Of a stretch of 64,000 bases of DNA, positions 20,432 through 30,975 are shown in pieces. The stretch comes from Hygrocybe punicea. Its lineage: Eukaryota > Basidiomycota > Agaricomycetes > Agaricales > Hygrophoraceae. The DNA is taken from NCBI GenBank assembly GCA_963556145.1, contig OY744471.1:3279590-3343589 (forward strand), in the 5' to 3' direction. A program made the translations under genes and the position numbers. The notes beneath the pieces are model-generated. The model saw only the letters and a list, made by a program, of their open reading frames with translations. It searched no databases and was not told the DNA's origin. Every line of letters starts with the position of its first letter. The stretch's first letter is position 1.

Positions 20432-21236
20432 GATATTTAAGGAATGTGTAGAACACTACTTGTAGTGTCCAAAAAAAATAAACAGGTTCGGCAATGAATG
20501 TATTTGGCATGTCCGGCATATTGGTCCAATGGTTCTGATTTAGGCTAGTTGCGTGCCTGCGGCAACATAGTCTACATTAAGTAAATGATTGATGTGTCCT
20601 GATTTGTCAATTGGTAACAAATTTCCAGTTTGGGAATTCTAAGGGTCTGATGTGTGATGCGCCACAATTCGGTCCAGGCTTCTGGTCATATGGTTGCTGA
20701 GCACATGTGTGCCATGTGTTTGATGGGTAGGAGCGTATATTAGACTGACGTTTGTGTTCCCCTTTTTCCTCAGCTTTGTCCTGCGCGTTCGAGCGCCAGC
20801 TCCTTTTCTCCTGCTATTCCGCTGCCAGGGAATCGTAACTATCCACGGCTATGAATTCTGCTTGCCCCAATTATTTATTCTCCTAAAAAAAACAACGGCC
20901 CCTTTTCGAAAAAGGGTGGTGAGTCGTTCTTTTGTAAACGCTTTTCTTGTCATTAACTATTTCTTGGCCTAGTCTTGCGTTATTTTTCTAATTCCGAGCT
21001 CCAGCGATTGTACGTTCGTTTCCGGCAAATGATGGGAGGTGGGAACGGGGGATGTCCTTCCATAGAGTGGTACACTGGTCTCTGGGCGTGTAGCAGGGGT
21101 GGAATATCTGGGATTGGCTTCTAGGATCTGGGTGGGGTCACTGTTTGTCTGTCTCTTTTTACATCTCCTTTCCATACACATTTCTTCATTATTTCTTGGA
21201 CTAAGCATGGCGCGATATCGTATTTTATTTCTTCCA

Positions 21237-24200
21237 TTAATACTGGTGTGATGTATTTTTATCTGAATGAATGGAATCGGGTTCGCTAGGGGAATCATGG
21301 TCTGAGCTTGAATCCATGGGATTATCTGAATCTTCTGGATCAATCGGGTCTAGAAGGAATGGGTGATTCCGAGAAATATATGGCAAGATTCTGAACGCGG
21401 CGTAACGTTCAGCATGTTTGGTTCCATCTAGTTCTTTCAATATGTAGTTCCCTTTGGGAGTTCTCTGAACAACTTCAAAGGGTCCAAGATAACGTGGTTC
21501 AGTCTTGAATTTTCCTACAGTAGACTCCAGTCTACTGTTCTGAATTAAAACTAATTCTCCTGATTCGTAATTGTGTTTCTGCAGGCGTTTATGAAATCTG
21601 CGTTCAAATTGCAATTTTGATCTGAAACGTGCTTGTTCCAATGTGGTAGCTGCTTTGTCTATGTCTTCTTGATGCCTTTCTAATTGCCTGATGTGGAGCA
21701 TCAGCAATTCTGAGGTAGAGAGGCCTGAACGAAAGCCTTCAACCATAAAGGTTGCTTCTGAAAGATCAAATGGTAGGAGAGGGTGCATTCCATGTAGGAG
21801 GTAGTAGGGTGAATATCCTGTCACACTACTAACTGTGATTCGATCTGCGAACATAGCAGCTTCAACATGCTTATGCCAGTTTCGAATTCCTCCAAATTTG
21901 TCCTTGTCACAAGATTTGACAATAGCTTCTCTTAATGTGAAATGTCCACGTTCCACCACTCCATTGGCATGTTTGTTATAAGGTGTGATGCGAACCTGAG
22001 GAATCTTCATACGACGAAGTAGGATTTCAAATGCACCTTTAACTTCGCTTCCATTGTCTGTGACTACATGACCAATGGCTCCATAGCAACAATAGATCTG
22101 TTCCCAGAAGAACTTGGCTAGGTTCTGGGAATTGTTGGAACGAATGGCGCGAACTTCAGTTGTGCCTGAGAGATCATCACGAGCAGCAACAATGAAATTG
22201 AATCCTCCTGATGGTGGCATAGACATCACATCAATGTAAACCTTTTGGAATAGAGTGGTGGGTGTAGAAATGGTGGGGGATATCTCCATCTTCTTTAAGG
22301 TACGAATTTGACATTCATGACAGGATGAAACATGATGGCGAACATCTGTCCTGAGGTGTGGCCAATAGAAACGAAGTCGTACTAAATCGAATACTGCATG
22401 TTCCCCTTTATGTCCTAGGTTCTCATGAGCCTGAGTCAGAATGGCTATTCTCTTCCTTGGGTTCATGATTACCAATAAAGGAGATCGTTTTCCATTTCTC
22501 TTGAACATGTGTCTTGCTTTGAGATAGAATTCTGAAACCTTCTTCAGAAATCTTTTACGAGCCTGCAAAGATTCTGTAGGAGGCATTTCTAGTGTGGAGA
22601 GGAAATGATATACATCCTGAAGTATTTTCTCCTGTTTCGATCTAGGAGCATTTGAGGATGGGAGTGTGCTAGTCTTGTATGGCAATTTTGTGGGAGTAGA
22701 GAAACAATATCTCTTGACTTGGTGAGGGTCTGGGACATGAATGAGCAGTGCAATGTCATCCAGCCAGGAATCATCATGTTCTATTATTTCTTCATCCTCT
22801 GCTAATTCTCTCCTGGAGAGGGCATCTGGTCCTTTAAATTGCTTTGCTGGGACATGAATTAAATTGAAATCAAAAAGAAGGATTCCCTGAATCCATCTGT
22901 TGATTGCGGCATTGGGTTGGAGATCAGGTTCATTAAGCATGCCTCTGATGTATTTAGCATCAACTTCAACATGCAAATTCTTCACTCCAATAAGATGAAT
23001 TCGCCAGTGACGTAATGCGCGATAGAGTCCATATAATTCCAATTTGGGCTGGGAATATCTGGACTCTCTTTCATTCATGGGTAGTAATCCATAACGAGCT
23101 GGACGGCGTCTTCCATTGTCATCAATCTGTGAGAGAATAAATCCTGCAGCGATAGCACTGCTATCAACTGATAAAAAGACAGGGTTGTCTGAATGATAGT
23201 CAATGGGATTTAAAGCAGGAGCTGATGATACTCTTTGCTTCAGAGTATCAAAGGCTGCTTGTCTCCTTTCATCCCAAATGAACTCTGCTCCTTTGTGAAC
23301 TAATTCTGTGAGGGGTCTTGCAAGAAGGGAATAATCTTGAATCCAAACACGAACTGTGCCACAGAGTCCCAAAAATCCTCTGACATCTCTGGGAGTCTTA
23401 AGTGGTGGCCAACTAAGAACTTTTGAAACTTTGTCATCTTCAGGAATGCGTCCTGCTGGGGTACACTTCTGTCCGACTATAATAGCTTCTTGTCTGCAAA
23501 TCTGTGTCTTCTTGGCTGAAAAAGTAGCTCCAGCACGTTTAATTCTGTGCATTATGCGATGTACATCACAAGCATGTTCCCAGATGAATCTCCTGATTCC
23601 TGGGTTGTCTGTGAGCACTTCTGGTTTTCCTTCTGTGTCCAGGTAATTTGAAACTGGTCCTTTGATAGAGCAATCATCAATAAAGATATTGGCTATCTCA
23701 GGCATTTCATCTTGAAGAACGAAAGTCATGCATCTCTGGAATTCAGCAGGTGAATTGGTGAATCCAGTGGGCAGTGATGTAAGGCGAAGTAATCCAAGGG
23801 GTGACCAAAATGCAGTCATATCGCGTGAATCTGGATGGACTTTCCTAGCATCAAATCCCCACATTAAATCAAACACTGTGTAGCATTGCCTTCCAGCAAA
23901 TGGCTCCACAAAGTCATCAATAATGGGTAAAAGTCCAGCATCTCTGATAGTGACTTTGTTCAGAGGCTGCAGGTCATGGACAATTCGAAGCTTTCCATCT
24001 TTCTTCAACACACAAAACCACCTGGATCTATATGAAGATTGACTGGCTTCATATACATTGGCTTCAACCTTGAGCTTGAGGACTTCAATGACTTTTTCTC
24101 TAATTCCTGGGGGGATAGGGATGTTCCGATATACCCATGGGGTATGTGGGATTACTGGCATGATATATGGGGAGAAATATGAATCCTTGAGTGTTCCTCT

Positions 24201-24857
24201 CTCTTTGTCTTCAAATGCAATAGATTCTTGATTGAGGAACATCACATGAGCGAATAATTTCTCTTCTTCTGGCCATAAAAATCCTGTATGATTGATATTG
24301 AGAAACTCTAAACGTTCCAATGAGAGTTTCTGGGTAGGGGTGAATGTTGGAGGGTGTGTTGGCAATTGAGGGAGATTGGCAAGGGGGTCATGGGGAAACT
24401 GCCTTGTGACTCTAGCAGTCTCTGGGAATGTTCCTTGCACTGGATGCACTTTCTGATCAACTCTCTTGTAAGCTGATAGCACATTTGGATATCCTTCAAC
24501 ATCATAGTCTTGAGAAGGGACAATGAGGATGTCATCCTCACTGTATGGTAAGGTCTCTTCTCTTCCTCCAATGGTATAATAATAATCTGCTTCTTCTTCT
24601 TCTTCATCCTCTGAATCTGAAATTTCTAGAAGAAAAGGCATAGCATCTGCCTCTTCAGAATTTTCATTTTCAGAGTCTGATTTATCTTCTATGTGGATCA
24701 TGGTGTTCTTGACTGAACGATTAGGAGTAGGATTATCTGATTCTTCTTGGTGATGCACAGTGGCATACAGAACAAAGAGTTGTTCTTCATTTACTGCAGT
24801 GGCTTGTACAGTACTTGAATCCTCTGGACTAGTAATGGTACTTTGCAAGGTATTGTC
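21237..24857 (-). CDS. pol: Element 2 Pol (RT, RNase H, integrase)
   Basis: The open frame begins at 25463, but its first 200 codons are AT-rich and overlap the end of the upstream frame. A polypyrimidine-CAG acceptor ends at 24858, so I take 24857 as the likely start of coding. After an acidic N-terminus (SDSEDEEEEEADYYYT) come reverse transcriptase (LRIVHDLQPLN, TSLPTGFTNSPAEFQ, active site FIDD in NIFIDDCSIKG), RNase H (LSVDSSAIAAGFILSQ), integrase zinc site (HENLGHKGEH... CHEC), catalytic DVMSMPP, VVTDNGSEV, GVVERGHFTLRE, and a GPY/F-type module (RYLGPFEVVQ). There is no chromodomain. No stop interrupts it. How the ribosome reaches pol, by splicing, internal initiation or frameshifting, is unresolved. 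Confidence 0.88.
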   Translation of the reverse strand, partial: DNTLQSTITSPEDSSTVQATAVNEEQLFVLYATVHHQEESDNPTPNRSVKNTMIHIEDKSDSENENSEEADAMPFLLEISDSEDEEEEEADYYYTIGGREETLPYSEDDILIVPSQDYDVEGYPNVLSAYKRVDQKVHPVQGTFPETARVTRQFPHDPLANLPQLPTHPPTFTPTQKLSLERLEFLNINHTGFLWPEEEKLFAHVMFLNQESIAFEDKERGTLKDSYFSPYIMPVIPHTPWVYRNIPIPPGIREKVIEVLKLKVEANVYEASQSSYRSRWFCVLKKDGKLRIVHDLQPLNKVTIRDAGLLPIIDDFVEPFAGRQCYTVFDLMWGFDARKVHPDSRDMTAFWSPLGLLRLTSLPTGFTNSPAEFQRCMTFVLQDEMPEIANIFIDDCSIKGPVSNYLDTEGKPEVLTDNPGIRRFIWEHACDVHRIMHRIKRAGATFSAKKTQICRQEAIIVGQKCTPAGRIPEDDKVSKVLSWPPLKTPRDVRGFLGLCGTVRVWIQDYSLLARPLTELVHKGAEFIWDERRQAAFDTLKQRVSSAPALNPIDYHSDNPVFLSVDSSAIAAGFILSQIDDNGRRRPARYGLLPMNERESRYSQPKLELYGLYRALRHWRIHLIGVKNLHVEVDAKYIRGMLNEPDLQPNAAINRWIQGILLFDFNLIHVPAKQFKGPDALSRRELAEDEEIIEHDDSWLDDIALLIHVPDPHQVKRYCFSTPTKLPYKTSTLPSSNAPRSKQEKILQDVYHFLSTLEMPPTESLQARKRFLKKVSEFYLKARHMFKRNGKRSPLLVIMNPRKRIAILTQAHENLGHKGEHAVFDLVRLRFYWPHLRTDVRHHVSSCHECQIRTLKKMEISPTISTPTTLFQKVYIDVMSMPPSGGFNFIVAARDDLSGTTEVRAIRSNNSQNLAKFFWEQIYCCYGAIGHVVTDNGSEVKGAFEILLRRMKIPQVRITPYNKHANGVVERGHFTLREAIVKSCDKDKFGGIRNWHKHVEAAMFADRITVSSVTGYSPYYLLHGMHPLLPFDLSEATFMVEGFRSGLSTSELLMLHIRQLERHQEDIDKAATTLEQARFRSKLQFERRFHKRLQKHNYESGELVLIQNSRLESTVGKFKTEPRYLGPFEVVQRTPKGNYILKELDGTKHAERYAAFRILPYISRNHPFLLDPIDPEDSDNPMDSSSDHDSPSEPDSIHSDKNTSHQY

Positions 24858-25074
24858 CTGCAAGAAAAAATTTAAAAGAAAGCATAAATAAAACACAACA
24901 ATTCTGGAGATTATGGAGATTAGGGGTAAATGTTCAACTATAGTGAGAAAAAGGCATAACAGCAATTCTGTAAAGGAGAAGCAAATTCTGTACATCAATA
25001 GAAATAGCAGCATATAAAATAAAATCATTGGTTCAAATATACAAAACAGACTTGTCAAAATTGGATGCTGTCCT
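24858..25074 (-). other. AT-rich gag-pol junction, possible intron
   Basis: 217 bp in element sense after the gag-protease stop (25075) and before a strong acceptor (TTTTTTCTTGCAG). In the pol frame it would encode an implausible run of hydrophobic residues. No convincing donor inside gag was found, so splicing is only a possibility. Confidence 0.35.
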
Positions 25075-28000
25075 TTATTGAGAAGGCCTATGATGGGATT
25101 TGCTGAAATCCGGTGGGTCAAAGTATCCTTCATCAAAGAGAGCATTGATGGTATCAGAGCGACGAAAGCGCATGTCCAGGACAGCATTAATTGCATCTGC
25201 AAGTAGAAATCTGCGATTGGAACGAAATACCATGGAAGCATTTCGAAGAAATTCAATCTCTTCATGAGTGAGAAGAGGATTGGATTCCAGAAAACGAATA
25301 GGCTTGTTGTGAGAAGTAGGGTTGGATGGAGGAGGTAGTTTGTTTTCTCTGTCCAGAAAACGAAACAGATAGCATTGATGATAGAAGTAGAGACGAACTG
25401 GATCATTGACAGGTCTCTGGTCAATGCGAAACTTCCAAGCTTGAGTAGCAAGTCTTGCTCCAATATGACGAATTCCTTCTACAATGGCACCACGAATTGC
25501 ACTAAGAATTCCCAAATGAACATCCTGAGTAGTATGGAAGTCTGGCTCAGCTGCAAGGATCTGTGCTGCAGCTAAGTCACGAGGTTGTGGATGATCATGA
25601 GGTTGTGAGTGGCCTTGATCTGAAGTGGTAATAGCGAATACTTGAATAGGGGTGGATGAAGATTGAAGGGGTACTTCAGCTTCCAATTGACAGAGAATAT
25701 TGGTCTCTGGGAAATTAGACCTAAGAGCAGGGATGGTTTCCAGAGAGATAGGGGATAATAATCTGGGATTTTTCTCTTGAGGAATATTGGTCTCCAAGGC
25801 ATGTAAAGACTTTGCCTTGTCAAAAGGAATCTGTGTATCTTCATCAGACAATGAGGTGATCTCTGGTCCTTCTGGAGGGGGCCAGGGATCATCTGAAATG
25901 TGAATGGATGATGATGGAATGAATGGCTTGGCCATTGGATTTAATGAGCTATTTTTGAGGATGTCCACATCAGTTGTGGATACAACTGGGGGAGGTGGGT
26001 CACAATGAGAACTTGATCCTGAATTAGGGCTGATTGTTGGATGGTCCTTCACTTCTTCCTCCCATCTAAACATATCCAATTCATCTTCTGAGTCTGTCTC
26101 CAGGTCCATTGAACAATCTGAAGAGTCTGAAGAATCTGAAAATTCTTCATCTGAAGATCCAAAAATAGATTCAGGACTGATCCAGGTCCTGCTGGGTGGG
26201 TGTCCTTGAATTCTATTGTCACTGTCTCCAGTCTCCTCTAAATTTGGACAAGGTAAGGGTGGCCTAAGAGTTTGAATTTTGGGAATGAGGGGTGTGTCTG
26301 AGGAGACACTGTCTTCTTCAGCTGAGTCTTCCTGATCCATGTACAAGGAAGAGCTGTCATCATTGGTAGAGGAAGATGGGTGTACAAGGTATTCCAGATA
26401 ATTTACATTGGCTGGATCACTAGGATCAGCATTGGGGTGGACTTCATAAACAGTAGAAGGGGATTCTTCAAAGGGGTCACAATCTGGACTAATAGGATTT
26501 AATACTGGAGAATACATGGGTGACACTATGGGTGAAGGAGTGGCATAGGGATTTCGATAGAAAGATGGGGAAGGAGAAGGAGGGGGTGACTGAAATGAGG
26601 AGTGGAGGTCTTGAGGGAACCAGGGTCCATTGAGGAGGGGTTTCGGGGGTGGTTCCTCTTCAGGATGGATGAGGCTAGGTGGCGTGGAGGGATTATCGCG
26701 TACTGCGGAAATGGGGTGACATGTGATACGGATATTCGATGTCGCGAGGAAGCGCGAGGGGGCGGGTAGCTCCTGTGCCTCCATATCATTATTCACGAGA
26801 GCTAAAGATGGGTCACGATCCATACGTACCGATATCGCGTGTGATCGCGATTCGGCCGTGGTGTAATCGCGTAAGTCATTGTCGAAGTCGGGGAGGTCCA
26901 TGTTGATGGACGGCACTATTTGTGCGACGAGGTTATGCACAAGGGCAGCTTCGGGGGGTTGCTCGAGGTGGGTACCGGCATACGATGCTGGTCGTTTGTG
27001 ACTGGGGGGATTATTCGAGGGAGGGCTTAAAAATGGTCTTGTAGTAGATTGAATGGTGAATAAAGCAGCCAATGGGGCCTCAGCGATGGCGACGTTCGCC
27101 GCCGGGGCGAATCGTTCGTCATCCGAGTCTGATTGATTCATCTTGCGAGGGGGTGGTGAACATTCTCTGAGAGTATTGGTATAGCTACTCACGGCGTCTC
27201 CGTCCCACTCCCATCCTTCAATGGAATTGTCGCAGTTCCATTCGTCGTCCGCGTACTCGCTCTGGTCGTCGCCATCGATACGGTCATTGATGGCCGGTGT
27301 TGATGCGCGAGATGAAAGAGTGCACGAAGAGGGACAAGGGGGCGGTGATGACGGTGACGTGGCAGACGTGTGGACTGGGAAGAGCAGTGGAAATAATGGA
27401 CGTGGATCAAACATAGACGATAAAGGTGATAAATGTAACGTAGATTCCGAAGTAGAGTCGTCCGACGTGGAATACGAAGGGGGTGGTGATACAGGATAAA
27501 ATTGAAAAACGAGGTGCCCCATCCTTAACGAAGGAGGGGCACCGGACGAATCCATGGCGGCCAGCGTCGTATTTAAGAGGACCCCATGTTCGAATGGAGT
27601 CCCGAAGCGATCCCGCTTGGGGGGGAGTCGATATCCGAGAGGCGATGCGAAAAGGAAACGGGCTGATTGGGGTTGGTCTTCTATTTGATCGCCGAGCGCA
27701 GCAATGATCGTCTGGGCCGCATTTGGGTTCCACTCAGTGTGGATCCAATCTACAGTGCGGGGAAGTGGAATTTCATTGATTAAAAATTGGGGGGGGTTCC
27801 TCTGCATGCCAGAGGGTTCTGTGGTAGTCTCCTCTGGACCTGCACTTTTATCTGCTTGTTGTCCATTGTTCTCCAAAACTAATTCCACTATATCCTTATA
27901 AGAATAATTTCTTTTGGAATTTGATTCTGGTTCTGAGGACAATGGAGCTTCTTCATGAGCCTGTCCATCAGATATCCTAGGGGGTTTATCAATTTCAGGG

Positions 28001-30567
28001 TCACTTCTGCAGGGTGTCTCCAAATCTATGATATCTCCATAAGAGTTAATTAAATCTGGAATGTCTTCCAAGGACATATTAAATTCCAGGTTATCCTCCT
28101 CTGGGTTTTGACAATTTATTTCTTCATTGGAAGATAATTCTGCTGAATCCAGGGGTTCCGGAATGGGATACCTCCTAAATCTGGGTGGTATGCAATCTGA
28201 ACTGGTGCTAGGAGTAGCACTTTTGCATGAAGAATTATTTTCAGATGCAGTAATTGTGAAAATCTGGTCATGTCTTTGAGGAGCAGGATAATGGTCAGCT
28301 GTGACCATTATTTCAAACTTGGCTCCAGAGTCTGAGGCATCTTTAAAAACTAGATATGTTCCTTCAATTCTTTCATCAATAGTGACAAAATTTCCCCTTT
28401 GCCAGGGTCTTCCAAGAAGTAAATCGAATGGTACAGACTCACCAATGAATAGATCTGCATAAGTAAGAACACCTCCACATGTCAATGGGACATTTGGTAC
28501 CAGACCTTTGAGGGTTCCTACTCCTCCATTAGCATCATTCATGGTAAGACTTTTTCCTAAATCAACTGGTCTGCGTATTCTTGCTTTCCAAATTTCTTTG
28601 TTGACAACATTGAGCTGGGATCCTGTGTCAATAATGGCAGTGATAGGATAATTATCACATTCCATTCTGAGCTTGATTAATATTCCATGTTGTCTTGGGG
28701 CATATGTGCTTGCAACTACAGAGACCTTGGGATTCTTTCTCTTCAGCATCTCTGTAAGCTGATCTGATAAATCTCTGGATGAAGCTAGAACTTCCCTTAC
28801 TTGAAGAGTAACTGGGGTATCAAGGATTTGGTTGATAACCTGAGTATCTCCCATGTTAGATGATAGTTCTGACTGCCTGAGTGGTAACTTGGGACGTGGA
28901 ATTGACTTGTCAGGAGTTGCTTTAGAAGTGTGAGACTTGTTTGTAATGTCCTGCATTTCAATGTCTCCATTGGCAACTGGGGGTTGTACAGTCCTAGGTA
29001 CTCTGATATCAAATGGAATGGGTTGCATTTGACGAATTTCTTCAATGCGAGTAGGTGGATTTCCTTTAGGAATGTTGGCTGGTGCAGGAACATTTTCCTG
29101 ATTGAGATTCTGCTTTGAAGCAGGTTTGGCAGTAGTGCCTGTAGATCTTGGTTTAAGGTTTTCTTTGTCCTTGTTCCTTTGTCTAGCAGGTGGGTAAACT
29201 CCATCAAATGCTTCTTTTCTGGCAGAGGTAATCTTGTGCTGGCCTCTGTCAGCAGCCATAATCTGAACATCTTCTATACCATTGTGTCCAACATAAGTGG
29301 CCGGTGTATAGAATGCATCCATATCTTCTTCAGCATCTGACTGATAGTAGTCAGAGAATGGGTCTTGAAGAGCATAGAAGTTGGTCTGTAATGCTTCTGA
29401 AGCGTTCCGTTCTAGAGCATGAATTATTGTTTCACCCATGCGGCGGCGTATGTTGGATCCATCACTCTTGACTAGTTTCCCAAGGGGATCTCTAATGAGA
29501 GTTCCTGACTGAATAAGTTCATTTATCTTGGGGCATATCTGGAGTCCATGTCCTTTTATACCACAACCGAAACAGGTGATGGGTTCACTTTCTTCAATGT
29601 TTGCAGTAAATGGTGCTTTGCTAGGTATTTGATTCTGAAGGATTCCAGGAGGCTTTGGAAGGGTTCTTGGTTGGTGTAGGAGGGGTGCTTTGACACAATG
29701 GGCAACATCTGGGTCTAGCTTAATTGCCTTATAATAAGCTAGTCCATAACGCTGATCATCCAGTGATAGGTTTCCCATTTGTTTGATTAGGGCTTCAACC
29801 TCATCTTGTACAGATTTGGTCTTCTTCTCTGGCCCTTTCTTGAAGGTATCCTTCCTATCAACATCCTTCTTGGTAGCTTTCTTGGGGGTTTCATATTCAG
29901 AATCCACTTTATACCTGTGACTCTTCTTCTTCTTTTCCAACTTCTTCTTCTTGTATCTTTCATTATAATCAGAATCACTTTCATCATCTGATGATTCATC
30001 ACTGGAAGAATCTGAATCATCATCCCTGTCTCTATCAGGAATTTCATCATCAGAATCTGCCAGATTAATGTCAAATCGATTGCGTTCAAATAGGATCTCT
30101 GCAACCTTGATGACTTTGTCCATTGGGAATGGCTCGGTTACATCTAGGGGAGTTGAGCCAGAGCTAAGTCTGAGCTCAATGCGATGACGTTCATAGCGTT
30201 TCCATCTGGTAAGTGTCTTGATCTCTTTTTGTTTCCAAAGGCATGTCAGAGTTGAGAGATCTCTGAGGATGTAATGTGTTTCTTTATAAGCAGCATCATA
30301 GTACTTCAAGAAGTCTGCTTCTAATTTGGTCCAGTCAGATCTCATGAAGCTATCCAGAGCTTCAATCAATTTGACTACCTTGCGAGAGCAATAGTCCACA
30401 ATGCGATCACATTTGTCAGCATCTGTGAGACCATATGCTTTGCTAACTTGGTTGTAGTGCCTGAGGAAGCGTTTGATATCCTCATGGCTGCCTGTGAACT
30501 TTGATGGTGCTCCCTTCTGGCCTAGAAGGGGCATCATGTCTGGGGTAAGAGTGGATGTAATAGTCAT
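25075..30567 (-). CDS. gag: Element 2 Gag-protease with a very long C-terminal extension
   Basis: 1830 codons from ATG 30567. The capsid-like N-terminus includes MMPLLGQKGAPSKFTG and YGLTDADKCDRI. A charged linker (DSDSSSDESSDDESDSD, Lys-rich) leads to a CCHC knuckle (CFGCGIKGHGLQIC, about 29,570-29,530) and a retroviral-type aspartic protease (IIDTGSQLNVV, about 28,640). About 1000 further residues are Ser/Pro/acidic low complexity, closing with a better-ordered tail (LATQAWKFRIDQRP, YFYHQCYLFRFLDREN, LTHEEIEFLRNASMVF). The N-terminus is clearly related to the family 3 Gag at 41407. Within the extension, about 26650-27750 is CpG-rich while its surroundings are CpG-poor, yet the frame stays open. 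Confidence 0.85.
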   Translation of the reverse strand: MTITSTLTPDMMPLLGQKGAPSKFTGSHEDIKRFLRHYNQVSKAYGLTDADKCDRIVDYCSRKVVKLIEALDSFMRSDWTKLEADFLKYYDAAYKETHYILRDLSTLTCLWKQKEIKTLTRWKRYERHRIELRLSSGSTPLDVTEPFPMDKVIKVAEILFERNRFDINLADSDDEIPDRDRDDDSDSSSDESSDDESDSDYNERYKKKKLEKKKKSHRYKVDSEYETPKKATKKDVDRKDTFKKGPEKKTKSVQDEVEALIKQMGNLSLDDQRYGLAYYKAIKLDPDVAHCVKAPLLHQPRTLPKPPGILQNQIPSKAPFTANIEESEPITCFGCGIKGHGLQICPKINELIQSGTLIRDPLGKLVKSDGSNIRRRMGETIIHALERNASEALQTNFYALQDPFSDYYQSDAEEDMDAFYTPATYVGHNGIEDVQIMAADRGQHKITSARKEAFDGVYPPARQRNKDKENLKPRSTGTTAKPASKQNLNQENVPAPANIPKGNPPTRIEEIRQMQPIPFDIRVPRTVQPPVANGDIEMQDITNKSHTSKATPDKSIPRPKLPLRQSELSSNMGDTQVINQILDTPVTLQVREVLASSRDLSDQLTEMLKRKNPKVSVVASTYAPRQHGILIKLRMECDNYPITAIIDTGSQLNVVNKEIWKARIRRPVDLGKSLTMNDANGGVGTLKGLVPNVPLTCGGVLTYADLFIGESVPFDLLLGRPWQRGNFVTIDERIEGTYLVFKDASDSGAKFEIMVTADHYPAPQRHDQIFTITASENNSSCKSATPSTSSDCIPPRFRRYPIPEPLDSAELSSNEEINCQNPEEDNLEFNMSLEDIPDLINSYGDIIDLETPCRSDPEIDKPPRISDGQAHEEAPLSSEPESNSKRNYSYKDIVELVLENNGQQADKSAGPEETTTEPSGMQRNPPQFLINEIPLPRTVDWIHTEWNPNAAQTIIAALGDQIEDQPQSARFLFASPLGYRLPPKRDRFGTPFEHGVLLNTTLAAMDSSGAPPSLRMGHLVFQFYPVSPPPSYSTSDDSTSESTLHLSPLSSMFDPRPLFPLLFPVHTSATSPSSPPPCPSSCTLSSRASTPAINDRIDGDDQSEYADDEWNCDNSIEGWEWDGDAVSSYTNTLRECSPPPRKMNQSDSDDERFAPAANVAIAEAPLAALFTIQSTTRPFLSPPSNNPPSHKRPASYAGTHLEQPPEAALVHNLVAQIVPSINMDLPDFDNDLRDYTTAESRSHAISVRMDRDPSLALVNNDMEAQELPAPSRFLATSNIRITCHPISAVRDNPSTPPSLIHPEEEPPPKPLLNGPWFPQDLHSSFQSPPPSPSPSFYRNPYATPSPIVSPMYSPVLNPISPDCDPFEESPSTVYEVHPNADPSDPANVNYLEYLVHPSSSTNDDSSSLYMDQEDSAEEDSVSSDTPLIPKIQTLRPPLPCPNLEETGDSDNRIQGHPPSRTWISPESIFGSSDEEFSDSSDSSDCSMDLETDSEDELDMFRWEEEVKDHPTISPNSGSSSHCDPPPPVVSTTDVDILKNSSLNPMAKPFIPSSSIHISDDPWPPPEGPEITSLSDEDTQIPFDKAKSLHALETNIPQEKNPRLLSPISLETIPALRSNFPETNILCQLEAEVPLQSSSTPIQVFAITTSDQGHSQPHDHPQPRDLAAAQILAAEPDFHTTQDVHLGILSAIRGAIVEGIRHIGARLATQAWKFRIDQRPVNDPVRLYFYHQCYLFRFLDRENKLPPPSNPTSHNKPIRFLESNPLLTHEEIEFLRNASMVFRSNRRFLLADAINAVLDMRFRRSDTINALFDEGYFDPPDFSKSHHRPSQ

Positions 30568-30642
30568 TGGGAAGGACTATTAACTGTAGAGTTGATAATG
30601 GATATGAGTGGGAATATGAGAGAGTTATTGATGAACCTTGGC

Positions 30643-30659
30643 CCTCGCGGTGGGCTCCA
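30643..30659 (-). other. Element 2 primer-binding site
   Basis: In element sense TGGAGCCCACCGCGAGG, starting 5 nt after the LTR, complementary to a tRNA 3' end (...GGCUCCA). The same 17-mer is the primer-binding site of family 3 copies A and B. The donor tRNA was not identified. Confidence 0.7.
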
Positions 30660-30975
30660 ATTTCTGTTTTGCGTGGGAAGTGTTTGAACAAATCCACACC
30701 AAGGGTTTCCGGAGTGCGTCGTTGATTGGGAAATTACCTTGTTGTCCTTTAGGAACAAGGATTTAGCTCTTTAATAACTCTGGGGTATTCCTGTTGGGTG
30801 GTTGGGTTGTAGTGTGAATCCTATCAAAGGTTAGCTTTGAGGGATACAACAAATACTTAACAATAATATAAGTCAGATGTATGACTTATAGAGGATGAGT
30901 GAACAGTGAGGTCTTCCCTACTGAAGGTAAAGACTTTGAGTGACAAGAGGTATGCGAGAGTATAAGTGGATAATA

